Origin: Lactobacillus helsingborgensis
Lineage (GTDB): Bacteria; Bacillota; Bacilli; Lactobacillales; Lactobacillaceae
Direction: 5' to 3'
NCBI RefSeq assembly: GCF_000970855.1
Contig: NZ_KQ034046.1
Location: 1,194,360 to 1,258,359, forward strand
Length of the DNA stretch: 64,000 nt
The first letter of the stretch is position 1, and each line of letters opens with the position of its first letter. The notes below the pieces were generated by a model. The model was not told the DNA's origin and ran no database searches. It saw only the letters and a program-made list of their open reading frames with translations. The position numbers were made by a program, and so were the translations under genes. Of this stretch, positions 16,826 to 26,313 are shown in pieces.

Positions 16826-17479
16826 TTATGCTAACTTTTTGTTCAGTTTATTACCAATTAAAGATAAAGTAAAGCAAACAATAAAATAGAGCAATGTTAG
16901 AGCGGCAAACATAGGCACAATATAATTAGCATTTTGACCGTATATTACCTGTGCGTGTTGCATCAGTTCTGGAACAACAATAATAGTTGCTAAGGAAGTA
17001 TCTTTAATTAAAGAGACAAACTGACCAATTATAGTAGGTATCATGTGCCGGTATGCCTGCGGTAATACAACGTGCCATAATGCTTGCACAAAAGACATGC
17101 CTGTCGATCTTGCCCCTTCAATTTGACCAATAGCTACTGACTGAATGCCAGACCGCACAATCTCTGCAATCATGCTGGATTCAAAAATTGTCATCGCGAT
17201 AATTGCTGACAAAATTGCACCGGGTCTTAAACCAATATTGGGCAAGCCAAAATAGGTAAAAAAGATAATTAATAGCAAAGGCAAATTTCTAACGATGTCA
17301 ATAATAAAGCCAACAATTGCTGAAATGAATTTAAGTTTAGCATAGCGGATAATTCCGAGAATTGACCCTAAAATGAAACTTAAAACAATTGCAAAAACTG
17401 AAATAAATAATGTGACCGCTAAGCCTTTTAATAAGAAACCAAAATTTAACCAAGATAAGGCATTAATCCATGTTTGCAT
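16826..17479 (-). CDS. Amino acid ABC transporter permease (second)
   Basis: This 217-residue inner-membrane permease belongs to the HisM/GlnP family of polar amino acid importers. About five transmembrane helices are visible. The conserved cytoplasmic EAA loop reads GQIEGARSTGMSFVQALWHVVLPQA (about 116-140), where the ATPase docks. It is the last gene of the four-gene importer operon. A weak AT-rich dyad (GAGAT/ATCTC) directly downstream is the only terminator candidate. Gln or Glu is the likely cargo class but cannot be proved. Confidence 0.9.
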   Translation of the reverse strand: MQTWINALSWLNFGFLLKGLAVTLFISVFAIVLSFILGSILGIIRYAKLKFISAIVGFIIDIVRNLPLLLIIFFTYFGLPNIGLRPGAILSAIIAMTIFESSMIAEIVRSGIQSVAIGQIEGARSTGMSFVQALWHVVLPQAYRHMIPTIIGQFVSLIKDTSLATIIVVPELMQHAQVIYGQNANYIVPMFAALTLLYFIVCFTLSLIGNKLNKKLA

Positions 17480-17493
17480 TTTAGTTCGCCTCC

Positions 17494-18132
17494 CTATGCC
17501 AATTTCTTTTCCAGATGCCGCATATAGTAGCTCAGTGGCATTGTAATCAACAAGTACAAAATACCTATTACCAAATAACTGTTAATCGTATCAAAAGTGA
17601 CAGAAGCAATGGCGTTTGCTTGGTACATTAAATCAAAACCTGCAACAAAAGCTAAAATTGACGAATCTTTAATCAAATTGACAAATTGATTGCCTAGTGG
17701 TGGAATAACTATTTTAAAAGCTTGCGGCAACACTATATAGCGCATTGCTTGCTTATAAGTCATGCCTGTTGACCGTGCACCTTCCATTTGACCGGAAGAC
17801 ACTGATTGTATACCAGAGCGAATAATTTCAGCAATAAATGCAGAAGTGTAGAGAAATAAACCAATTGTACCAGCAGTAAAACCATCAATTTGTACAAAAT
17901 ATTTCGGTACTATTAAGTAAAAAAACATTACGATGATTAGTAAGGGAATATTGCGGAAGATTTCAACGTAAATTCGACCAATTTTATTGGCAAGTTTATT
18001 GGGAATAACCTCCAATAAGGCTAATAAAACTCCGAAAATAAGACTAAATATTAAAGTTAGAAAGCTTGACAAGATAGTCCAGCCAAATCCTGAAAACAGT
18101 TGACTACTAAAATTATTGAAGATATGGATCAT
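17494..18132 (-). CDS. Amino acid ABC transporter permease (first)
   Basis: This 212-residue permease is the paralogous partner of the permease gene that follows 14 bases later. It has about five transmembrane helices and an EAA loop GQMEGARSTGMTYKQAMRYIVLPQA (about 117-141). The two permeases should form a heterodimeric channel in the cytoplasmic membrane. Its start overlaps the stop of the binding-protein gene by 4 bases, showing translational coupling. Confidence 0.9.
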   Translation of the reverse strand: MIHIFNNFSSQLFSGFGWTILSSFLTLIFSLIFGVLLALLEVIPNKLANKIGRIYVEIFRNIPLLIIVMFFYLIVPKYFVQIDGFTAGTIGLFLYTSAFIAEIIRSGIQSVSSGQMEGARSTGMTYKQAMRYIVLPQAFKIVIPPLGNQFVNLIKDSSILAFVAGFDLMYQANAIASVTFDTINSYLVIGILYLLITMPLSYYMRHLEKKLA

Positions 18133-18947
18133 TTAATATACATCTCCTTATAGTTAAATCCAGGAACCTGACCGAACCATTTTTTAATTAAGAGATTGTA
18201 TTCTCCGCTTTTTTGAATCTTATGAATTGCTTGATTTATGGCTTTATGAAAAGGTCCTTGATTTTTATTTACTGCAATACCATAAGGTTCTTTAGTATAA
18301 GTTCCTCCGGTTACTTCAAGGCTTCCAGAACTTTGTGCTGCTAAACCATATAAAATGCCATTATCACTAGTCAAAGCATCGCCTTGATGCGACTTTAAAG
18401 CAGAGACTGCTTGACCATAGTCTTGCATTGCAACGACTTTGGCTTTGGGTGCCACTTTTTTTATTGCCTCAACCGAATTATCTCCGACAATACCGATCAC
18501 AGTTTTACCATTCAGGTCGCTTGGCTTTTTAATTTTTGATCCTTTAGGGACAAGAAACGATTTACCTGCCTGAAAGTACGGCTTAGAAAAGCTAATAACT
18601 TTTGCCCGTTCCGGTGTAATTGTCAAAGTTGCGATAACTGCATCCACATTGCCGTTTTTCAACAAGGGTATTCTTGATTGGGAGGTGGCAAGAGTAAAAC
18701 GGGCTTGACCTTTTGGACCTAAAATTTCTCTGGTAATGGCTTTAGCCATATCAATATCAAAGCCTTTTTCTCTATCATCTCTAATATCAATTAAACTAAA
18801 TAGTTTTTTGTCACCTTCAACTGCCCAAGTAATGGTATTAGTCGAATGTACATTTTTCAAAGCAGATTGGTCAGTGACTTTATTGCCACAACCCGACAAA
18901 AGAAAAATTCCTAAAAACAACAAGATTGAGCAAACAAGTTTTTTCAT
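18129..18947 (-). CDS. Amino acid ABC transporter substrate-binding lipoprotein
   Basis: This 272-residue extracellular receptor is anchored by lipid at Cys20 (signal ending LLSGC). The mature part is a family 3 solute-binding domain: EKGFDIDMAKAI (about 62-73), ATLTITPERAKVISFSKPY with the Arg that grips the amino acid carboxylate (about 116-134), and DNGILYGLA. These are hallmarks of polar amino acid receptors of the GlnH/HisJ type. It is encoded between the ATPase and the two permeases. Confidence 0.92.
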   Translation of the reverse strand: MKKLVCSILLFLGIFLLSGCGNKVTDQSALKNVHSTNTITWAVEGDKKLFSLIDIRDDREKGFDIDMAKAITREILGPKGQARFTLATSQSRIPLLKNGNVDAVIATLTITPERAKVISFSKPYFQAGKSFLVPKGSKIKKPSDLNGKTVIGIVGDNSVEAIKKVAPKAKVVAMQDYGQAVSALKSHQGDALTSDNGILYGLAAQSSGSLEVTGGTYTKEPYGIAVNKNQGPFHKAINQAIHKIQKSGEYNLLIKKWFGQVPGFNYKEMYIK

Positions 18948-18963
18948 GATATTTGCCCCTTCC

Positions 18964-19701
18964 TTAATGTGTAATTATTTTACTTAAGAATTGCTGGGCA
19001 CGGTCAGTTTTTGGCCGCTCAAAGAAAGACTTGCTGTCGTCATCTTCAACAATCTGACCTTGATCCATGAAGATAACGCGGTTAGCTACTTCTTTGGCAA
19101 AACCCATCTCGTGAGTCACAATCAGGGAGGTCATATCACTTGCCGAAGTTATTTTTTTGATTACTTGTAAAACTTCATCAATCATTTCGGGATCAAGTGC
19201 TGAAGTTGGTTCATCAAAAAGTAATAATTTGGGGTGCATTGCTAAAGACCGTGCAATTGCTACACGCTGCTTTTGACCACCAGATATTTGTGCTGGCATA
19301 TTATGTGCTTTATCAGCCACTCCTACCATATCAAGTAAATGCAGTGCCTGCTTTTTATTTTCTTCTTCAGGTATATGACTGACAATTCGAGGAGCAAGCA
19401 TTACGTTTTCTAAAACATTTTTATTTTTGTAAAGATTAAAATGCTGAAAAACCATGCCCACGTCTTGACGCAATCTATTTGAATCTGTTTTGGGATTGGA
19501 CAAATCCTGGTTATTAACAATTAATTTTCCGCCTTGGATTGACTCTAAACGATTAATAGTTCTAATTAGAGTACTTTTGCCTGAACCGGAAGGCCCGATT
19601 AAGACAACTGTTTCACCCTGATCAATTTGCAAATTGATATTATGCAACGCGTGAAATTTGCCATAAAATTTCTGCACGTCACGAAATTCTACCATTGACA
19701 T
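18964..19701 (-). CDS. Amino acid ABC transporter ATP-binding protein
   Basis: This 245-residue ATPase powers the importer. It has Walker A GPSGSGKST (about 36-44), Q loop VFQHFNLYKN, signature ISGGQKQRVA (about 139-148), Walker B LLLFDEPTSALD and the H-loop His in VTHEMGFA. It is closest to GlnQ-type subunits. It is the first gene of the operon and is preceded by a 185-base gap that must hold the promoter; a TTGACG with a weak -10 is present, but no clear operator. Confidence 0.93.
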   Translation of the reverse strand: MSMVEFRDVQKFYGKFHALHNINLQIDQGETVVLIGPSGSGKSTLIRTINRLESIQGGKLIVNNQDLSNPKTDSNRLRQDVGMVFQHFNLYKNKNVLENVMLAPRIVSHIPEEENKKQALHLLDMVGVADKAHNMPAQISGGQKQRVAIARSLAMHPKLLLFDEPTSALDPEMIDEVLQVIKKITSASDMTSLIVTHEMGFAKEVANRVIFMDQGQIVEDDDSKSFFERPKTDRAQQFLSKIITH

Positions 19702-19886
19702 ATATATGCTCCTTTTTAGCAGTTTTAATTTAACTAACTAAACCAAGCTTTTTTAACAATTGATTAATTAATCAAAAGTGCATCCCGTCAACACTACATT
19801 TTGTTACTCGACGTGCAAATTTTAGCGGTTTCTACATTTAAGGTTTAGCCATTAAATTATTTTGCCTTTTCTATAAATAACAATTT

Positions 19887-21821
19887 TTATCCTTTACGTG
19901 AATATGATTTAACATCTTGATCGATTTCGTTAATGAATTCGTTAAAGTCCTTAGCCACTTCTTCTTCTGTACCATAGCGACGAACGTTGACACTATTGTC
20001 CTTGAGCTCTTTATCACCTAAAACAAGAGTGTATGGTACTTTTTGAGTTTGCGATTCACGTATTTTGTAACCTAATTTTTCGTTACGTAAATCTGCTTCT
20101 GCTCTGAAGCCGCGCTTATTCAATTCATCGCGAACTTTCTTAGCATAGTCAGAATGAGCATCAAGGTTAACTGGTATCACTTCTACTTGAACTGGCGCCA
20201 GCCAAGTTGGAAAGGCACCCTTGTAAATTTCAATCAGGTAAGCAATGAAACGCTCCATAGTACCGACAATACCGCGGTGAATCATAACTGGACGATGTTC
20301 TTCACCATCTTGACCTACATAACTTAAGTTAAAGCGTTCTGGAAGCATAAAGTCCAACTGGATTGTGGACATAGTTTCATCAGCACCTAACGCCGTCTTA
20401 GTCTGAATATCAAGTTTAGGACCGTAAAAGGCAGCTTCACCTTCAGCTTCGACATAGTCAAGACCCATGTCGTCCATTGCCTTCTTCAGCATTGCCTGAC
20501 TTCTTTCCCACATCTCGTCATTAGCAAAATACTTTTTAGTATTCTTTGGATCACGGTATGAAAGTCTGAAGTAGTAATCCGTGATATCAAAGTCTTTGTA
20601 AACGTCTAAAATCAAAGTCAAAATCTTAGAAAATTCACTCTGTACTTGGTCCAACGTGACAAAGGTATGACCATCATTTAAAGTCATTTCCCGTACACGT
20701 TGCAAACCTGATAAAGCACCCGATTTTTCATATCTGTGCATCATACCCAACTCTGCAATTCTAATTGGCAGTTCACGGTATGAACGGATATGGTGCTTGT
20801 AAATTTGAATATGTGACGGACAATTCATCGGCCGCAGTTCAAGCATTTCCCCATCGCCCATATCCATTGGTGGAAACATATCGTCACGATAATGTGCCCA
20901 GTGTCCAGATGTCTTGTATGCGTCAACATTCATTAAAACTGGAGTATATACATGTTGGTAACCGTCAGCCACTTCTTTGTCAATAATATAGCGTTCAACT
21001 ACTCGGCGAATTGTGGCTCCTTTTGGCATCCAATAAGGTAAACCAGCACCAACCTTAGGATCAACAAAGAATAAATCAAGGTCGCGTCCGATAGTTCGGT
21101 GATCACGTTCTTTAATTTCTTCACGACGCTTAATATCGGCATCTAAATCAGCTTTTTTAAAGAACGCTGTTCCGGAAATTCTTTGAAGCATTGGGTTTGA
21201 TGATTGACCTTGCCAATAAGCACCGGCAACCGATAACAACTTAAATTGTTTAATTTTGCCCGTATTTGGCAATAGGGCTTCAAAGCCAAAATCAACAAAA
21301 TCACCTAATTTAAAGACATGCACTTGATCGTCTTTTTCATCTTTTAGCAACGCACTCTTATACGGGTCATTCTTAAAAATTTCGGCAAGCTCAGCTTTTG
21401 GCAGAAAAGAAGATTCAATCTTATCTCCTGCTTTGATTACTTTTTTGATTGCTTTTTCAAGTTCCGGCAGTTCACTAACTTTGATTTGATTTTCTTTGTC
21501 AGTGTCAACATAAAAACCATCATCATCTGCTGCGTGCTCACCAAAGTGAATCTCTGGATATGCTTTCTGCGCAACTGCTTCAAAAACAAAGGCTACTGTT
21601 GCTCTTAAAATATCTAGACCAGCTTCATCCCTATCAGTAATAATAGCAACACTGGCATCTTGGTCTAATTTGTAATCTAAACCAACAATTTGACCATTTA
21701 CTTTTGCTCCAAGAGCTGCTTTACCTAGAGATGTAGCAATACCATGTGCTAGTTCTGAAACTGTGACTGCCTCAGTAAAATCTTTTTTTGAGCCATCAGG
21801 CAATGTAATTGAAAAACTCAT
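19887..21821 (-). CDS. thrS: Threonine--tRNA ligase with degenerate editing site
   Basis: ThrRS charges tRNA-Thr. The 644-residue protein has an N-terminal TGS domain (1-62), the N2 editing-domain fold (about 63-220), the class II core with [17 protein letters not shown] and MIHRGI, and a C-terminal anticodon domain (about 540-644). The catalytic zinc ligands Cys (in MNCPSH), His (in NDGHTF) and His (in MIHRG) remain. In the editing domain, the residues matching E. coli His73, His77, Cys182 and His186 are Ala74, Phe78, Gly179 and Leu183, so serine proofreading is very likely lost. The start follows GGAGG; a longer frame runs into the T-box. Confidence 0.96.
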   Translation of the reverse strand: MSFSITLPDGSKKDFTEAVTVSELAHGIATSLGKAALGAKVNGQIVGLDYKLDQDASVAIITDRDEAGLDILRATVAFVFEAVAQKAYPEIHFGEHAADDDGFYVDTDKENQIKVSELPELEKAIKKVIKAGDKIESSFLPKAELAEIFKNDPYKSALLKDEKDDQVHVFKLGDFVDFGFEALLPNTGKIKQFKLLSVAGAYWQGQSSNPMLQRISGTAFFKKADLDADIKRREEIKERDHRTIGRDLDLFFVDPKVGAGLPYWMPKGATIRRVVERYIIDKEVADGYQHVYTPVLMNVDAYKTSGHWAHYRDDMFPPMDMGDGEMLELRPMNCPSHIQIYKHHIRSYRELPIRIAELGMMHRYEKSGALSGLQRVREMTLNDGHTFVTLDQVQSEFSKILTLILDVYKDFDITDYYFRLSYRDPKNTKKYFANDEMWERSQAMLKKAMDDMGLDYVEAEGEAAFYGPKLDIQTKTALGADETMSTIQLDFMLPERFNLSYVGQDGEEHRPVMIHRGIVGTMERFIAYLIEIYKGAFPTWLAPVQVEVIPVNLDAHSDYAKKVRDELNKRGFRAEADLRNEKLGYKIRESQTQKVPYTLVLGDKELKDNSVNVRRYGTEEEVAKDFNEFINEIDQDVKSYSRKG

Positions 21822-21841
21822 TTTTTCCTCCGAAAATTTAA

Positions 21842-22059
21842 GAAATAAAAAAGTCCCAGTGCAATTAAGCACTGGGACGTTAATTAACGTGGTTCCACCC
21901 AAAATTTAGTCCAAAAACCTAGACTATCTCGTTGTAGATTGTTAACGGATCTAACCCATTTTAAAATTTTAGGTACGAATGAGTGGGTTGCAAACGCTAA
22001 TGGGGGCTTCCAGAATATTGCCCTCTCTCTGTGGTGCGTAGCAACATGTTCATTCATTG
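21842..22059 (-). promoter_or_regulatory. T-box leader of thrS
   Basis: The minus strand carries GGGTGGAACCACG (complement of 21888-21900), a T-box variant that reads the tRNA acceptor end. It is followed by a terminator stem GTCCCAGTGC/GCACTGGGAC with a T run (21847-21878). Uncharged tRNA-Thr should allow readthrough into thrS. The specifier codon was not resolved. Confidence 0.92.
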
Positions 22060-22065
22060 CAGTTA

Positions 22066-22093
22066 ATTATAGCCCAATAATTTTTTAATGCAA
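22066..22093 (-). promoter_or_regulatory. Promoter of the thrS T-box transcript
   Basis: TTGCAT (22088-22093) and a perfect TATAAT (22066-22071) lie 16 bases apart on the minus strand. Transcription would start near 22059. Confidence 0.68.
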
Positions 22094-22125
22094 GTTTATT
22101 TTCATAGATTTACAGCAAAATATTT

Positions 22126-23028
22126 TTATTGGTGTCTTCTATTTGGTCCAGAAATTACTACTTCAGTCGCCAAAGACTTGATTCTTTCCATTAACCTCGC
22201 TGCTTTTACAGGATCAATAGAATTTTTGGTTTCTTTGAAATGATCTGCCAGATCGCTCATTGCAAAATTCGATGAGAAAAATGTTGGCAGCACATTATCC
22301 ATTCTGGCCTGCAGAATTACCGCCAAGACCTCGTCACGCGACCATTGACTCAAACTTTCAGCTCCAATATCATCTAGTATTAAAAAATCAGCGTTAGCAA
22401 TTTTTTGGACTTCATCTTGAACACTATTATCACTAAAATGACTGGATAAACCTGCAATAAATGTCGGAACATGCAAGAAAACAACGTACTTGTCCATAGC
22501 GGCAACTTGATTAGCAAGTCCCGCCAATATATATGTTTTGCCGATACCAAAATTGCCCGACAAATAAAGTCCCTTCTGATGAACATCTTTAGCATATCTT
22601 GATAAAAATTGCTGAATGCGGGTCATCACTTCGGCTCTTTCCGGGGTCATTTCAATCTGGCTTAAGCGAACATCATGCAACCCATCAGGTAAATTAATCA
22701 GGCGCAAATGCCTTTTGATATATATTTCTCTATCATGAATAAGCTTGCTGTCTTCGGGCACAAATTTCAAACTGATCGCATTTTTATTCATTATCAAATC
22801 AGGATAATAGCCTCTGGTGACAGGATCTTTTTTATGCTGGCTCAGATAATAGCCGTAAAGAGTGGGCAGACTTTTATTAATAATGCTGTCATTTAATTGA
22901 TCTTGATGCTGCGCGATAAAGTTTTGCACCTTAGGTTCAGCCAGTACCCTTTGTTTAATAGCTTCAGGGCTTTGCTCCTCAGCATTACCTGATTGTCCTT
23001 TAGCAATATATTTTTTAATGGGTCGCAT
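22126..23028 (-). CDS. dnaI: Primosomal protein DnaI (helicase loader)
   Basis: DnaI is the AAA+ ATPase that loads the replicative helicase DnaC onto DNA during initiation and restart. The N-terminal helicase-binding domain (about 1-125) lacks the usual zinc-ligand cysteines. The ATPase domain has Walker A GNFGIGKTY (about 158-166), Walker B FLILDDIGAE and the arginine-finger region near the C-terminus. The ATG is chosen because AGG sits 8 bases before it; an in-frame GTG three codons earlier is possible. It lies 9 bases after dnaB, and thrS follows, the same order as in B. subtilis. Confidence 0.93.
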   Translation of the reverse strand: MRPIKKYIAKGQSGNAEEQSPEAIKQRVLAEPKVQNFIAQHQDQLNDSIINKSLPTLYGYYLSQHKKDPVTRGYYPDLIMNKNAISLKFVPEDSKLIHDREIYIKRHLRLINLPDGLHDVRLSQIEMTPERAEVMTRIQQFLSRYAKDVHQKGLYLSGNFGIGKTYILAGLANQVAAMDKYVVFLHVPTFIAGLSSHFSDNSVQDEVQKIANADFLILDDIGAESLSQWSRDEVLAVILQARMDNVLPTFFSSNFAMSDLADHFKETKNSIDPVKAARLMERIKSLATEVVISGPNRRHQ

Positions 23029-23037
23029 ATATTTCAC

Positions 23038-24399
23038 CTACTTCATGCCATTCTTATTTTCAAAATTCTCAAAAAACTTTTTTAGTTCTTCACTAGAAAC
23101 TTCGGAATTTATTTTTGGTTTATTTTCAGTCCAATCCGTGCCCTTTTCAATTGACTTACGCGAATTATAACTGCCAAACTGCTTTCTTTTCTGCTCTTGG
23201 GCCTTTTTCCTATTGTCCATGTATTCTAAAGCTTGACCACCGGTTTTTACTCCGTGCTGCAGCCAATCATGTAAAATTTTATTTGCCAAACGAAAAGACA
23301 CGTTAGGACCACTTTTCAAGCAGGCATAAGTCAAGATATTGAGCAGTTCTGCTGAAATACCTTTTTCATTATATAAACTATCAAGTACGCGATTTTCACT
23401 AGCATCCACAAAATCATTCCGGCTGGTCTTAAGCTGATACAAAAATTGTGCCGGTGAGTTTGCTTTTGCGCTTTGTAATAATTCTTGTTCACTATTACTT
23501 AAGTGCTCTTTTTTTACTTCAGAATTTTCCTTTGCACGTGTCTTTTTTTGTAACTGACTGCGAGTAGTTGCTGCATGAATGTTATTAGCAATAGCTTGTT
23601 TAATCCGGTTCATATTTAGATGATAATCACCATGCAAACAGGGCAGTGTTTCATCTACAAATTCCTGTTCGGACAAACCATAAGTTCTCATAATTGCACG
23701 AATTGCTTCTCTGTTTTGGTCAATTTCGCTGCCTGCAATTTGGTAAATTTCAAATTGCTGTTTCATAAAGTCCCAGTCAATCTGGCCCTTTTCATTGATA
23801 GTGGCAGTATTACGGGTAACAATATTATTTTCTTGGGCAGCCTCTTTAACCTCAATTGAAGGGTCTATTGCTTCTTGGTCTGGTAAGTGAAAGACATCCA
23901 TAAACGAGGCGGAAATATTTGGTGCTGTTTTCACACCATTAACAAAGTTTTGATTTTGTTTAGTTTCCCGGGCAAAATCATGGCTTAATTTATGAAAAGC
24001 GCTAATACCCACTTTTTCTTTTAATAAGCTTGCTAATAACGCAGTCCCAAAAAATTCACTGCTGGACGGGATACTTTTAAGTTCAAAACATAGAATTTTG
24101 CCCATTATTTGATTGTCAAGTAGTCGGGTCTCGATTAACCCCACCGCCTCAATCTTGTGCAGAGCCGCAAATAATTTTTTAATATCACAGTCAACTTGTT
24201 CTTGCAAACGGTAAATCCCCTGTGAATCTGACAGCATAGCTTGGGCAGAATAATCCTCATTCAGACTTAAATAAAGTGCCACCGCCAAAGAACCAACTAA
24301 AGGCTGATATAGCTTAATTAAAACACGCAAATCTGTTGGGTAGAGCTCTACTCTGTTTGTAATATAAAAAGGCTGTTTGGGATTGTTAGTCTCAAACAT
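23038..24399 (-). CDS. dnaB: Replication initiation and membrane attachment protein DnaB
   Basis: Firmicute DnaB (unrelated to E. coli DnaB helicase) acts with DnaD and DnaI to place helicase at oriC and links it to the membrane. The 453-residue protein has an N-terminal DnaD-like domain and a C-terminal DnaD/DnaB oligomerisation domain (about 330-405) ending in a YxxxI-type segment near LEYMDNRKKA. The middle is charged and poorly conserved. It follows nrdR by 2 bases and precedes dnaI, as in other lactobacilli. Confidence 0.92.
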   Translation of the reverse strand: MFETNNPKQPFYITNRVELYPTDLRVLIKLYQPLVGSLAVALYLSLNEDYSAQAMLSDSQGIYRLQEQVDCDIKKLFAALHKIEAVGLIETRLLDNQIMGKILCFELKSIPSSSEFFGTALLASLLKEKVGISAFHKLSHDFARETKQNQNFVNGVKTAPNISASFMDVFHLPDQEAIDPSIEVKEAAQENNIVTRNTATINEKGQIDWDFMKQQFEIYQIAGSEIDQNREAIRAIMRTYGLSEQEFVDETLPCLHGDYHLNMNRIKQAIANNIHAATTRSQLQKKTRAKENSEVKKEHLSNSEQELLQSAKANSPAQFLYQLKTSRNDFVDASENRVLDSLYNEKGISAELLNILTYACLKSGPNVSFRLANKILHDWLQHGVKTGGQALEYMDNRKKAQEQKRKQFGSYNSRKSIEKGTDWTENKPKINSEVSSEELKKFFENFENKNGMK

Positions 24400-24401
24400 A
24401 A

Positions 24402-24869
24402 TTAATTTCCTTTCTCTCTTCTGGCAATCATATCTTCCATAGTTTTCATGAAACTAGACATATCTTTAAACTCACGGTAAATTGACGCAAATCGAATATA
24501 AGCCACATCATCTATTTTAGCCAATTCATCCATTACCAATTGACCAATTTTTTTGGAAGAAATTTCACTAACTCCTTCCTGCCTGATTTTGTTTTCTACG
24601 TGATCGACTAATTCTTCGAATTGCGAACTTGAGATTGGTCTTTTTTGACCAGCTGCCATCACTCCACGTAAAATCTTTTTTCGGTTAAATGGCTCACGTG
24701 TGCCGTCATTTTTGATTACTAATAAAGGCGTGGTTTCAACACGTTCAAATGTAGTAAAACGGAAGCCGCAGTTTTCACATTCGCGCCTACGTCTGATAGC
24801 ACGATTTTCATCACTCGGACGCGAATCAATTACTTTTGATGCATTTTTATGACAATTAGGACATTCCAT
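24402..24869 (-). CDS. nrdR: Transcriptional repressor NrdR
   Basis: NrdR senses ATP/dATP levels and represses ribonucleotide reductase genes. The 155-residue protein begins with a zinc ribbon MECPNCHKNASKV plus CENCGFRFTT (Cys3, 6, 31 and 34 region) and continues with an ATP-cone domain (about 46-140). The start is set at the ATG behind GGGGAGG, so that the zinc ribbon is at the N-terminus as in all family members. It is separated from coaE by one base. Confidence 0.96.
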   Translation of the reverse strand: MECPNCHKNASKVIDSRPSDENRAIRRRRECENCGFRFTTFERVETTPLLVIKNDGTREPFNRKKILRGVMAAGQKRPISSSQFEELVDHVENKIRQEGVSEISSKKIGQLVMDELAKIDDVAYIRFASIYREFKDMSSFMKTMEDMIARREKGN

Positions 24870-24870
24870 T

Positions 24871-25473
24871 TTAGTCCTCCCCTTTGATTTCAAGTAACAA
24901 CTCTTCTAATTTAATCTCAAGGTCTTTTCTTGAACCAGTATTATTAATCACGTAGTCAGCCAATTTTTCCTTTTGCTTAAGTGGCATTTGACTATTGATG
25001 CGCTTTAAAGCTGCACCCTGACTAAGGTGATCTCTTTGCATTAGTCTTTCTAGCTGCAATTTTTCTGGTATAGCAATCAGTAAAGTCCGATCACAATATT
25101 TTTGACCATTTGACTCAAACAGAACAGGAGCATCAACAACTATTATGGGGCTTTTCTTAGCCTTGTTTAGCGCAATTTTAGCTTGTATTTCTGTAAAAAT
25201 CAATGGATGAGTAATTTCATTCAAAATTTCAAGTTGTTTTTTATCATTAAAAACTATTTGTCCCAACTTTGAACGATTAAGTGAACTATCCGTATTTAAG
25301 ACTTCACTGCCAAATTGTTTGATAACTTTTTCATATCCCTGATTACCGGTCTTTAAAATATCATGGGCTATTTGATCGCAATCAATTACTGGAATTTGCA
25401 TTTTTTCAAAAAAAGCATCTGCAGTGCTTTTACCGCTTGCAATTCCACCAGTCAAGCCTAATATCATTGTCAT
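24871..25473 (-). CDS. coaE: Dephospho-CoA kinase
   Basis: CoaE phosphorylates the 3' hydroxyl of dephospho-CoA, the last step in coenzyme A synthesis. The 200-residue P-loop kinase has Walker A GLTGGIASGKST (about 6-17), the DCDQIAHD motif (about 34-41), the HPLIF motif and VVDAPVLFE (about 112-120). Its start overlaps the mutM stop by four bases (ATGA). The chain mutM-coaE-nrdR-dnaB-dnaI is tightly packed. Confidence 0.95.
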   Translation of the reverse strand: MTMILGLTGGIASGKSTADAFFEKMQIPVIDCDQIAHDILKTGNQGYEKVIKQFGSEVLNTDSSLNRSKLGQIVFNDKKQLEILNEITHPLIFTEIQAKIALNKAKKSPIIVVDAPVLFESNGQKYCDRTLLIAIPEKLQLERLMQRDHLSQGAALKRINSQMPLKQKEKLADYVINNTGSRKDLEIKLEELLLEIKGED

Positions 25474-26300
25474 TTATAAATCACCTGACATTTAGGACAA
25501 AAAGTAGTTCCTCGTCCATTGACCTTAATTTTTTCAAGTGGTGTACCACAACGCACACATGGTTCACCTTTATGACCATAAACCTGCAACATTTTTTGAA
25601 AACCACCTGTTTTGCCGTTTGCATCCAGATAGGTATGAATTGTAGTACCTCGTTCAGCAATTGCCAATTCTATTAACGAATTAATGTTATCGTGCAATTG
25701 CGCTACCTTTTCTGCGGGAATGGTATTGGCATGACTTAATGGGTGAATTTTTGTCTCCCACAAAACCTCGTCAACATAGATATTGCCCAAACCTGCAACA
25801 ACAGATTGGTCAAGGAGTGTATTTTTAATATTTTTCTTTTTACGTGCTAAACCATTTTGTAAATAAGAAACGGTAAAAGCTGCCGAGTTGGGTTCTGCAC
25901 CCAATTTGCTAATACCCGTCTTTTCTTTTTCAGTTCCCGTTTTAATTAACTGCATGCGCCCGAACTTACGCACATCATTATAACGCAATGCCGAATTATC
26001 ACTAAAAACAATTTGCACGTGGTCGTGTTTATCCTTTTTAGTATTTATTTTGACTAAACGATACTTACCCTCCATGCGCAAATGTGACACTACTGTTAAA
26101 TTGCCGCTAAGCCGAATTAACAAATATTTAGCATAACGATCAATTGTGGTGATTTTTTTACCAACTAACTGCTGCTTAAATTCTTTTGCATCACCAGTTA
26201 TAATCTTTGGATACCAGACTGTTACTTCTTTGATTGTCTTTCCTTTGATAAGAGGAAGAAGTGTCCGTCTGACAGTCTCAACTTCTGGCATTTCCGGCAT
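25470..26300 (-). CDS. mutM: Formamidopyrimidine-DNA glycosylase
   Basis: MutM (Fpg) excises 8-oxoguanine and other oxidised purines and nicks the abasic site. The catalytic Pro and Glu follow the initiator Met (MPEMPEVET). The middle carries the H2TH motif (QSVVAGLGNIYVDEVL, about 165-180), and the C-terminus is a zinc finger with CVRCG and CPKC (about 245-272). The length of 276 residues is standard. It lies 13 bases after polA, a pairing typical of Firmicutes. Confidence 0.96.
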   Translation of the reverse strand: MPEMPEVETVRRTLLPLIKGKTIKEVTVWYPKIITGDAKEFKQQLVGKKITTIDRYAKYLLIRLSGNLTVVSHLRMEGKYRLVKINTKKDKHDHVQIVFSDNSALRYNDVRKFGRMQLIKTGTEKEKTGISKLGAEPNSAAFTVSYLQNGLARKKKNIKNTLLDQSVVAGLGNIYVDEVLWETKIHPLSHANTIPAEKVAQLHDNINSLIELAIAERGTTIHTYLDANGKTGGFQKMLQVYGHKGEPCVRCGTPLEKIKVNGRGTTFCPKCQVIYK

Positions 26301-26313
26301 TACAAGTTACTCC

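Noticed and set aside
21822-21902. In-frame 27-codon N-terminal extension of ThrRS
   Set aside because: It runs through the T-box terminator stem, and GGAGG marks the downstream ATG that begins the usual TGS domain.
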